A stretch of 8,028 nt of DNA from Cellulomonas sp. (GTDB taxonomy: Bacteria; Actinomycetota; Actinomycetes; Actinomycetales; Cellulomonadaceae): assembly GCA_027451305.1 (NCBI GenBank), contig DAIDJQ010000130.1:1-8028 (forward strand), read 5' to 3'. Below, one piece after another: positions 1-5,866 of the stretch (position 1 is the stretch's first letter; every line of letters begins with the position of its first letter). The notes below the pieces were generated by a model. That model made no database searches and had not been told where the DNA came from. It worked only from the letters and a program-made list of their open reading frames with translations. A program made the position numbers and the translations under genes.

Positions 1-150
1 GAGCTCGGCGGCCCGGCACCGACGGTGCAGCCGACGTGGCACTGGGCGACCCTCGAGGAGGGGCCGGTCACCATCGACCCCGAGCCGGTGTACGAGCCCG
101 AGGTGCTGGCCGACATCACCGCCCGCGGCGCGGCGTTCCGCCGGAGCTGA
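1..150 (+). CDS. C-terminal end of an unidentified protein (5' truncated)
   Basis: Frame 1 is open from the window edge to a TGA at 148-150 and encodes 49 residues. The peptide contains PTVQPTWHWATLEEGP followed by an acidic, proline-rich stretch (IDPEPVYEPEVL) and a basic C-terminus ending FRRS. Codon use has the G/C-rich third positions typical of the real genes here, which supports translation. I do not recognise the family; the visible tail has no catalytic motif, membrane segment or sorting signal. The stop lies 21 nt before the first possible start of the LuxR-type gene, on the same strand and with no visible terminator between, so the two could be co-transcribed. Confidence 0.6.
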   Translation, partial: ELGGPAPTVQPTWHWATLEEGPVTIDPEPVYEPEVLADITARGAAFRRS

Positions 151-171
151 CCACGGGCCCCACGCCCCGGG

Positions 172-2931
172 GTGTGGGAACCTGGCGCTGTGCGCGGCGC
201 GCTCGTCGGGCGACGGCGTGAGCTCGCGGTCGTCGAGAACCTGCTGAGCTCCCTCCCGCGTGTGTCCGCGGCGCTCGTCCTCGAGGGTGAGCCCGGGATC
301 GGCAAGACGGCCATCTGGCGGGCGGGCGTCGACCTGGGGACCGCGGCGGGCCTGCACGTCCTCGTCGCCAGACCGGGCGCCGGGGACGCGGTGCTCTCGT
401 ACCAGACCCTCATCGACCTGCTGGCCGGCGTCCCGGCTCAGCAGCTCGAGCACCTTCCGGCACCGCAGCGTCGGGCGCTGGACGCGGTGCTCTACCGCGC
501 CGACGCCCCCGACCGTGCCGTCGATCCGCGCGCGGTGCAGGCCGCCGTCACCACGGTGCTGTCGCGGCTCGTCGAGCAGACGCCTGTGCTGCTCGCCGTC
601 GACGACGCCCAGTGGGTGGACGCGTCATCGGCGGCGACCGTCGCGTACGCGTTGCGCCGGGTCCCGCACGGCCTCGGTGTGCTCGTGACGGTCCGGGCCG
701 GGGCCGACGCCGAGCCGCTCCCGTGGCTGGTGCTGCCTGACCGGGACAGGTGCCTACGGATCGTGGTGGGACCCATGGACGTGGACTCTCTCGGCCAGGT
801 GCTGGCGGAGCACCTGGGGCTCGTGCTGGTCAGGCCGGAGATCGCCAGGATCGGCCGGGAGTCCGGCGGCAACCCGTTCTTCGCGCTCGAGCTGGCGCGT
901 TTCGCCACGGAGTCCGTCCCGCAAGGGGCGCCGAGCGGCTTCCCGGCCACCCTGACGCAGCTGGTCCGCGCCCGGCTGGACCTGCTCCCGCCAGAGGCGC
1001 GGCGTGCCGTGGCGGCGATGGCGGACCCCACCGTCGAGCGCGTCGAGCTGGTCGTCGGTCCCGGTGCGACGAGTGGGCTGCTCGCCGCCGAGCAGGCCGG
1101 CGTGGTGCAGATCGACGGGCACCACGTGCGCACCACGCACCCCCTGCTGCGCGCCGGCGCCTACGCGCTGGCAGACGCAGGGGAGCGGCGCGCCGTGCAC
1201 CAGCACCTGGCCCGCGCGGTGGTCGAGCCGGAGGAGCGGGCCCGGCACCTCGCGCTCGGTGCCGTGCGCCTGGACCGCGCCACCGAGGAGGCGCTCGACC
1301 ACGCCGCCCGGCTCGCGCGAGCCAGGGGTGCACCGGCCGAGGCCGCCGAGCTGCTGGAGCTGTCGGTCCGGCTCGGCGGTGACAGCCCTGCGCGGCACAT
1401 CCTCGTCGCGCGACACCGGTTCGACTCGGGCGATCCGGCCGGGGCCCGACGGCTGCTCGAGGCCGTGCTGGCCGATGCCCCCGACGGACCGCTGCGGGCA
1501 GAGGCATACGCCACGCTCGCTCTGGTCCGCCTGCACGACGACAGCTACGCCGAAGCCGCCGTCTGCCTCGAACGCGCCCTCGACGAACCCGGCGCCGACG
1601 CCCGCCTGCGCGCGCAGGTGCTCACCGAGCTCCTGTTCGTCCTGGTCAACCTCGGCCGTATCCCGCAGGCCGTGGCGCTGGTCGACCGCACGATGACGGC
1701 GGCCGAGCGTTCGGGTGACGACGCCGTGCTCGCCGAGGCGCTCGCCGGGACCGTCATGGTGCGGTTCCTCGCCGGCGAAGGTCTCGACGCCCCCTTGCTG
1801 GCGCGCGCGCTCGCACTGGAGGACCACGACGCCAGCTCGTCCGTGATGTTCTGGCCGACCCTGGTCGGTGGCCTCCTCGCCGCGTGGACGGGCCGGCTCG
1901 ACGAGGCGTCGGCCGCTCTCGTCGAGGTGCGCCGGCGGTGCCTCGAGCGGGGTGCGGAGGCCGACGTCCTCTTTGCGGCCGTCTACGCGGTGAACGTCGA
2001 GTGCTGGCGCGGCGACCTGCGCGCCGCCCGGGAGCTCGTCGCCGACACGCAGGTGCGCGCCGGCCAGCTCGGCACCGACTTCCCCCACGCGATCGCCCTG
2101 TGCACCCGCGCCCAGGTCGCCGCGTACGCGGGGGACGCCGACGTCGCCCGGGAGTCGGCGCTGGCGGCCCTCGCGATCTTCGAGCGGGGTGGGTCCATGG
2201 CGGTGCGGGTGTGGCCCCTGGTGACGCTCGGGTTCCTGGCGGTGTCCCTCGAACGGTACGGCGAGGCCGTGGACCGGCTCGGCCCGCTCGCCCAGGCCGC
2301 CGCCGCCATGGGGTACCGCGAGCCCGCTGCGGCACCCTTCGCGCCGGACGCCGCGGAGGCGCTGATCGCGCTCGGCCGGTCGGACGAGGCGGAGCCGCTG
2401 GTCAGCCTTCTGCTGGAGAACGGGCAGCGGCTGGACCGACCCTGGGCACTCGCCGCCGGGTACCGGTGCCGCGCCCTGCAGCTGGCCGCTGCCGGTGACC
2501 TCACCGCGGCGATCGCCGCAGCCGAGGAGTCCGTCGCGCAGCACCGGCGGCTGGCGAACCCGATCGAGCGCGGCCGGACGCTCCTCGTGCTCGGCCAGCT
2601 GCAGCGGCGCGCCCGGCGACGCCGGACCGCGGCGGCCACCGTGGCTCTGGCGCTCGGTCTGTTCGAGGACGTCGGCTCTCCCGCGTGGATCGCCCGTGCC
2701 GAACGTGAGCTGGCCCGCTGCCACGCGGCCGGGGGCGGTGACCTCGACCTGACGGCTGCCGAGCACCGGGTGGTCGAGCTGGCCGTCACCGGGCTGACCA
2801 ACCGCGAGATGGCGCTGAAGCTGTTCGTCAGCCCGAAGACGGTGGAAGCGACGCTCGGCCACGTCTACCGCAAGCTCGGCGTGCGGTCCCGTGCCGAGCT
2901 GATGCTGCGGACGCAGTCGCCCAAACCATAG
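172..2931 (+). CDS. LuxR-family transcriptional regulator with AAA ATPase domain (LAL / MalT-like class)
   Basis: A large signal-sensing transcription factor of 919 aa, the usual size for LAL regulators. The N-terminus has the typical ALVGRRREL lead-in, then Walker A GEPGIGKT at residues 39-46 and Walker B LLAVDDAQWVD with acidic residues D144 and D145. Together these form a STAND-type AAA ATPase (AAA_16-like). The middle, roughly residues 350-840, is alanine/leucine-rich helical sequence resembling degenerate TPR repeats, the usual effector or partner-binding region. A LuxR/GerE HTH lies at residues 859-913, with the conserved TxxE, TNREMA, SPKTVE and KLGVRSRAEL elements. In this family, ATP and ligand binding drive multimerisation and promoter activation; the ligand and target genes here are unknown. 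The GTG at 172 has no Shine-Dalgarno sequence. A second in-frame GTG at 190 has GGGAA (176-180) 9 nt upstream and may be the true start. No truncation or missing motif is seen. Confidence 0.93.
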   Translation: MWEPGAVRGALVGRRRELAVVENLLSSLPRVSAALVLEGEPGIGKTAIWRAGVDLGTAAGLHVLVARPGAGDAVLSYQTLIDLLAGVPAQQLEHLPAPQRRALDAVLYRADAPDRAVDPRAVQAAVTTVLSRLVEQTPVLLAVDDAQWVDASSAATVAYALRRVPHGLGVLVTVRAGADAEPLPWLVLPDRDRCLRIVVGPMDVDSLGQVLAEHLGLVLVRPEIARIGRESGGNPFFALELARFATESVPQGAPSGFPATLTQLVRARLDLLPPEARRAVAAMADPTVERVELVVGPGATSGLLAAEQAGVVQIDGHHVRTTHPLLRAGAYALADAGERRAVHQHLARAVVEPEERARHLALGAVRLDRATEEALDHAARLARARGAPAEAAELLELSVRLGGDSPARHILVARHRFDSGDPAGARRLLEAVLADAPDGPLRAEAYATLALVRLHDDSYAEAAVCLERALDEPGADARLRAQVLTELLFVLVNLGRIPQAVALVDRTMTAAERSGDDAVLAEALAGTVMVRFLAGEGLDAPLLARALALEDHDASSSVMFWPTLVGGLLAAWTGRLDEASAALVEVRRRCLERGAEADVLFAAVYAVNVECWRGDLRAARELVADTQVRAGQLGTDFPHAIALCTRAQVAAYAGDADVARESALAALAIFERGGSMAVRVWPLVTLGFLAVSLERYGEAVDRLGPLAQAAAAMGYREPAAAPFAPDAAEALIALGRSDEAEPLVSLLLENGQRLDRPWALAAGYRCRALQLAAAGDLTAAIAAAEESVAQHRRLANPIERGRTLLVLGQLQRRARRRRTAAATVALALGLFEDVGSPAWIARAERELARCHAAGGGDLDLTAAEHRVVELAVTGLTNREMALKLFVSPKTVEATLGHVYRKLGVRSRAELMLRTQSPKP

Positions 2932-2948
2932 GGAAACGCCCGATTCGG

Positions 2949-2967
2949 ACAGGTTAGGCAATCCTTA
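2949..2967. promoter_or_regulatory. Candidate DtxR/IdeR iron box upstream of the cupredoxin gene
   Basis: The 19 bases here read ACAGGTTAGGCAATCCTTA. By hand they match 14 of 19 positions of the classical actinobacterial iron-box consensus (TTAGGTTAGGCTAACCTAA), including the central AGGTTAGGC block and the CCT of the right arm. The site begins 17 bp after the LuxR-gene stop and lies about 125 bp before the cupredoxin start, in the only spacer where a promoter for that gene could sit. Fe(II)-loaded DtxR/IdeR proteins bind such sites and usually repress. I could not place a convincing -35/-10 pair around it. Its internal dyad symmetry is modest (5 of 9 arm positions), so this is a candidate only. 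Confidence 0.4.
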
Positions 2968-3082
2968 GCGTGACCACCGCGGGGCGGCGCCCGCCGTGAA
3001 GGTCGGCGCGCCGTCCTCGGCACCGGGGCCCCGCGCGTCCGAAGCGGCCGCCCCGGCGCACCAGCAGTCGGCGCACGGTCAT

Positions 3083-3087
3083 GGAGG
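3083..3087 (+). promoter_or_regulatory. Ribosome binding site that decides the cupredoxin start
   Basis: A perfect GGAGG lies 5 nt before the ATG at 3093. It overlaps the upstream in-frame ATG at 3081-3083, which has no Shine-Dalgarno of its own. This makes 3093 the likely initiation codon and removes four residues (MEAQ) from the longer reading. Confidence 0.7.
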
Positions 3088-3092
3088 CTCAG

Positions 3093-4067
3093 ATGTCATC
3101 GCATCGTTCACGTCGTCGGTTGTCCGTCCTGATCGCCGGCCTGGCCGGCCTGGCCCTCGCGGCGTTCACCGCAGCACCCGCCTCAGCCGTGGCGGGCGCC
3201 ACGACCTGGACGGTGCAGGTGGGCGCCCAGTCCAGGTCCGGCTCCATCCAGGGCATGGCGTACGGGCCGTCCGAGATCTGGATCGACACCGGCGACACGG
3301 TCCGTTGGGTCGCGGCCTCGATGGAGCCCCACACGGTCTCGTTCATCGACGCCCAGCACCCGTCGAACGGCTTCGACCCGTCGAAGACCTACATGGTGAT
3401 GCAGACCTCGCAGACGTGGATCTCCGCTCCTGGCGAGTTCCGCAACTCCGGCGTCATGGCGACGATGAACGACCCGTCGCTGCCGCCCGTGGTCGGTACC
3501 TACGAGCTGACGTTCACCGGTCCGGGCGACTACACCTACTCGTGCTACGTGCACGGTGCGGCGATGACCGGCCTCGTCCACGTCCGTGACGCGGGGACGG
3601 CGTACCCGTTCAGCCAGCAGCAGTACGACGCCCAGACCAACGCCGCTCGTGGTGCGCTCCTCGGCGACGGCAACGCCCTGTACGCGAACGCTCGCGACCT
3701 GGCGACCGCCAACCACGTCTACGTCGGCACGTCCGACATGACGGCGCTGGTCATGCGGTACGTCAGGGACAAGGTGACCATCAAGGTCGGGGAGAGCGTG
3801 ACGTTCGATGCCAACCTCAACACGATCCCGGTGCCGCACACCGTGACGTTCGGCCTCGAGCCGCCGAGCCCGTACATGGCGGTCGGGGACCCGACGGCGT
3901 TCTCCGGCGGCAACCTCGCATCCGGCGTGCTGTTCCCCTCGATGTTCCACATCCCCGGGACGCGGTCGACGTTCACCGTCACCTTCACGGCACCGGGGAC
4001 GTACTCCTACCGTTGCGCCTTCCACGACGGCATGGGCATGGCCGGCCAGGTGGTCGTGCTCCCGTGA
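3093..4067 (+). CDS. Secreted protein with two cupredoxin (plastocyanin-like) domains
   Basis: The 324-aa precursor starts with a signal peptide: SHRSRRRL, then an Ala/Leu/Gly hydrophobic core, then an APASA cleavage region near residue 32. SRRRL loosely fits a twin-arginine signal, so Tat export is possible. Two beta-rich cupredoxin domains follow. Domain 1 has ligands H80 (EPHTVSF), C151, H154 and M158 (CYVHGAAM). Domain 2 has H249 (VPHTVTF), C308, H311 and M316 or M314 (CAFHDGMGM). Both therefore keep the full His-Cys-His-Met set of a type 1 (blue) copper site. About 50 residues (roughly 165-215) link the domains. There are no HxH motifs of trinuclear copper oxidases, no lipobox and no LPXTG anchor, which suggests a soluble extracellular electron-transfer or copper-binding protein. 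Family knowledge supports copper binding; the redox partner is unknown. A candidate iron box lies upstream and a strong hairpin follows the stop, so the gene is probably monocistronic. Confidence 0.87.
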   Translation: MSSHRSRRRLSVLIAGLAGLALAAFTAAPASAVAGATTWTVQVGAQSRSGSIQGMAYGPSEIWIDTGDTVRWVAASMEPHTVSFIDAQHPSNGFDPSKTYMVMQTSQTWISAPGEFRNSGVMATMNDPSLPPVVGTYELTFTGPGDYTYSCYVHGAAMTGLVHVRDAGTAYPFSQQQYDAQTNAARGALLGDGNALYANARDLATANHVYVGTSDMTALVMRYVRDKVTIKVGESVTFDANLNTIPVPHTVTFGLEPPSPYMAVGDPTAFSGGNLASGVLFPSMFHIPGTRSTFTVTFTAPGTYSYRCAFHDGMGMAGQVVVLP

Positions 4068-4081
4068 GCTGACCCCCGCCG

Positions 4082-4122
4082 GTGCGACGGGGTCCGGCAC
4101 CGGCCGCCGGACCCCGTCGCAC
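4082..4122. terminator. Perfect 17-bp hairpin between convergent genes (probable bidirectional terminator)
   Basis: The arm GTGCGACGGGGTCCGGC (4082-4098) and its exact reverse complement (4106-4122) flank a 7-nt loop, ACCGGCC. The hairpin begins 15 nt after the cupredoxin stop and lies 31 nt beyond the stop of the convergent TetR gene, so it can serve both. No T-tract follows on either strand, which is common for stem-only terminators in high-GC actinobacteria. Confidence 0.75.
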
Positions 4123-4153
4123 TCCTCGCTGCCGTCTGCCGGCCGGTGCAGCC

Positions 4154-4789
4154 TCAACGAAGGGTCGCGGCCACCATCTCGGCGAGCCACGACTCGTACC
4201 GATCGGCCGGCCAGGACCTCTCGACCACCAGGTGCCGGAAGTTCTCCACGCTGATCAGCGTCCAGACCTCGTCGACCTTCAGGTCGAGCTCCGCCTCGGC
4301 GATCCCGACGACCTCCCGCAGGAACCACCTGCAGTCGGCGTGCCGGCCCGCAGCGCCGCGCGCGACCGCCGCAGCCACGGTGGGGTCGTCCTGGGCCGCT
4401 GCCCCAGCGACGGCCAGGAGTCGCCAGCTGCGGTCGTGCGCCCGCCGGACCACCCGGGCGAACAGCTCGAGGGCAGGTGTGGTGTCCGTCGCCTTCGCGA
4501 ACCGCTGCCACACCGGCGAGTCACGCAGGGGGAAGTCCGGGTGCCGGACCACATGGTCCACGACGACCGCGACGAGCAGGTCGGCCTTGGACCCGAAGAC
4601 GGCGAACACCGAGCCCTCGGACGTCCTCGCGGCGCGGCCGATCGCCGCCGCGCTGGTCCCGGCGTAGCCCAGCTCAAGGAACAGGGTGGTCGCGGCCTCG
4701 AGGATCCGCACCCTGGTGGCCTCCGCCTGCGCCTGGCGTGCCGGGGAGACGTAGCCGCGCTTCTTGACAGGGTCGGACACGCGTCCCAT
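4154..4789 (-). CDS. TetR/AcrR-family transcriptional repressor
   Basis: A 211-aa protein, the normal length for TetR regulators. The N-terminal DNA-binding domain runs from about residue 26 (VRILEAATTLFLELGYAGTS) through the HTH at about 45-64 to FGSKADLL at 65-72. The remaining 140 residues are helical and variable, forming the ligand-binding and dimerisation domain, with a possible contact surface around DHVVRHPDFPL. The ligand cannot be predicted. The open frame continues far upstream into DNA that codes for the hydrolase on the other strand, so the ATG at 4789 is chosen because the TetR homology begins there. No Shine-Dalgarno precedes it; translation may be leaderless or begin at the GTG four codons in (4780). 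The gene is divergent from the alpha/beta hydrolase, and its start codon sits inside the shared palindrome, a layout typical of an autorepressed regulator that also controls its neighbour. Confidence 0.92.
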   Translation of the reverse strand: MGRVSDPVKKRGYVSPARQAQAEATRVRILEAATTLFLELGYAGTSAAAIGRAARTSEGSVFAVFGSKADLLVAVVVDHVVRHPDFPLRDSPVWQRFAKATDTTPALELFARVVRRAHDRSWRLLAVAGAAAQDDPTVAAAVARGAAGRHADCRWFLREVVGIAEAELDLKVDEVWTLISVENFRHLVVERSWPADRYESWLAEMVAATLR

Positions 4790-4792
4790 ATT
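4764..4792 (+). promoter_or_regulatory. Predicted sigma-70-type promoter for the alpha/beta hydrolase gene
   Basis: A perfect -35 TTGACA (4764-4769) is followed after 17 bp by CATATT (4787-4792), a 4-of-6 match to TATAAT that keeps the A at position 2 and the final T. Transcription would start near 4799, giving a leader of about 70 nt before the ATG at 4871. The -35 lies within the start of the tetR-like coding sequence on the other strand, and the -10 lies in the left arm of the palindrome, so a bound repressor would block RNA polymerase. Confidence 0.55.
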
Positions 4793-4821
4793 AGTTGAGT
4801 ACCGCTCAGCCAATATGGGAC
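4783..4821. promoter_or_regulatory. Palindromic operator, probable binding site of the adjacent TetR regulator
   Basis: The left arm GTCCCATATTAGTTGAG (4783-4799) and the right arm CTCAGCCAATATGGGAC (4805-4821) are inverted repeats that match at 15 of 17 positions around a 5-bp spacer (TACCG). The 39-bp element is markedly AT-richer than its surroundings. It covers the tetR-like start codon (4787-4789) and the -10 of the predicted hydrolase promoter. A symmetric minus-strand CATATT at 4812-4817, with a weak -35 TTGGAC at 4837-4842 (19-bp spacing), could be the regulator's own promoter. TetR dimers commonly bind such sites between divergent genes. The assignment to this regulator is inferred from position. 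Confidence 0.75.
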
Positions 4822-4870
4822 ACGCCGCCGGGCGACGTCCAACCCTCCGGAGCGAGGAGAGTGGTCCGGG

Positions 4871-5866
4871 ATGAGCCGCCAGCAGGCCGCCGTCGAGCAG
4901 TTCCGCCGAGCGCAAGAGGCCGTGATGGCCGAGACCGGGGTCACCACGACGTCGAGGTTCCTCGACGTCCGGACACCCCCGATGCGGATCCATCTGCTCG
5001 AAGCCGGCGTCGGGGACCCCGTCCTGATGGTTCACGGCGGCAACGGCGTGGCGGCGTCCTGGGGTCCGCTCATCGCGCGGCTCGCCCCGTACGTCCACCT
5101 CGTGATGCCGGACCGTCCCGGCTGCGGGTTGACGGGCCCCTTCGACTATCGCGGGGTGGACCTGCGTTCGCACGGTGCGGAGTTCCTGCGCGGCGTCCTC
5201 GACGCCCTCGGCCGTGAACGTGTCGCTCTCGTGGGCAACTCGATGGGCGGCTTCTTCGCCATGTCGTTCGCCATGCGCTACCCCGAGAGGGTGTCGAGGC
5301 TCGTCCTGCTCGGTGAACCCGCCGCAGCGGACGGCAGGCCTCGCCTGTTCCACCGGCTCGTGGGAACTCGAGGTCTCAACACGCTGCTGTACGCGACGGC
5401 GCTACGCCCACCGAAGGGCCCCGAGGGTGCGCGTGCCGGGCTGAGGAAGAGCCGGCTGGTCGCCGACCCGGGACGGGTCTCCACCGCGCTGCTCGCTTGC
5501 TCCGCGGCCGGCGCCCGGCTGCCGGGCGCGACTCACAGCTGGACCACGATGGTCGAGCAGGTCTTCTCCCCGCACGGGATGGGGCTCGTCGCCTCGAGGA
5601 CGAACGGCACCCACGCCCTGCTGCCGGAGCTCGGTGCGCTCACCGCCCCCACCCTCTTCCTGTGGGGGGACCGGGACCCGTTCGGCCGTCCCGATGCCGG
5701 ACGTGCCCTCGTCGAACGGATGCCGGATGCGCGCCTCGAGGTCGTCCCCGACGCGAGCCACCTGGTGTGGCTGGACCAGCCCGACCTCTGCGCCGACGCG
5801 GTGGTGGCCTTCCTCACCGACGCCGAGCCGGTCGGTGGCGGGGCAGCTCAGTCGGCGCGGCGGTAG
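4871..5866 (+). CDS. Alpha/beta-fold hydrolase
   Basis: A 331-aa cytoplasmic alpha/beta hydrolase with no signal peptide. The oxyanion-hole motif HGGNG begins at H55. PDRPGCGLTGP follows in the usual strand-4 region. The nucleophile elbow GNSMGG places Ser124. The acid is probably D269 in LWGDRDPF, and the catalytic His is H297 in DASHLVWLDQPD. The triad is therefore complete, and a lid/cap region lies between about residues 155 and 245. Family members include esterases, lipases, epoxide hydrolases, haloalkane dehalogenases and C-C bond hydrolases; the sequence does not decide which. The serine nucleophile argues against dehalogenase or epoxide hydrolase activity, which use Asp. GAGGAGA (4854-4860) lies 10 nt before the ATG. 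A second in-frame ATG at 4925, with AGAGG 6 nt upstream, is a plausible shorter start. The divergent TetR gene probably represses it. The 3' end overlaps the convergent permease gene by 19 bp. Confidence 0.9.
   Translation: MSRQQAAVEQFRRAQEAVMAETGVTTTSRFLDVRTPPMRIHLLEAGVGDPVLMVHGGNGVAASWGPLIARLAPYVHLVMPDRPGCGLTGPFDYRGVDLRSHGAEFLRGVLDALGRERVALVGNSMGGFFAMSFAMRYPERVSRLVLLGEPAAADGRPRLFHRLVGTRGLNTLLYATALRPPKGPEGARAGLRKSRLVADPGRVSTALLACSAAGARLPGATHSWTTMVEQVFSPHGMGLVASRTNGTHALLPELGALTAPTLFLWGDRDPFGRPDAGRALVERMPDARLEVVPDASHLVWLDQPDLCADAVVAFLTDAEPVGGGAAQSARR

Noticed and set aside
754..2961. 735-codon open frame on the minus strand opposite the LuxR-type gene
   Set aside because: Rich in Arg, Gly, Pro and His with no recognisable domain. 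It is an antisense shadow of a GC-rich gene whose plus-strand product has clear ATPase and HTH motifs.
3024..3033. CGGGGCCCCG self-complementary stretch in the spacer after the LuxR-type gene
   Set aside because: It has no loop and no T-run and is too short for a terminator; chance palindromes of this kind are frequent in DNA this rich in G and C.
2996..3589. 197-codon plus-strand frame starting in the spacer before the cupredoxin gene
   Set aside because: Most of it overlaps the cupredoxin gene out of frame, and it has no Shine-Dalgarno and no recognisable motif.
3183..4511. 442-codon minus-strand open frame spanning the cupredoxin gene and the end of the TetR gene
   Set aside because: Low-complexity Arg/Gly/Val/Asp composition. 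It runs across two well-supported genes and through the perfect hairpin, so it is a compositional shadow.
4790..5353. Upstream extension of the TetR open frame into the hydrolase gene
   Set aside because: TetR homology begins at about residue 26 after the ATG at 4789. The extension is antisense to the hydrolase catalytic region and would cross the operator and promoter.
5821..5857. CGCCGA / TCGGCG inverted repeat at the hydrolase and permease 3' ends
   Set aside because: Only 6-bp arms with a loop of about 25 nt; too weak to call a terminator.
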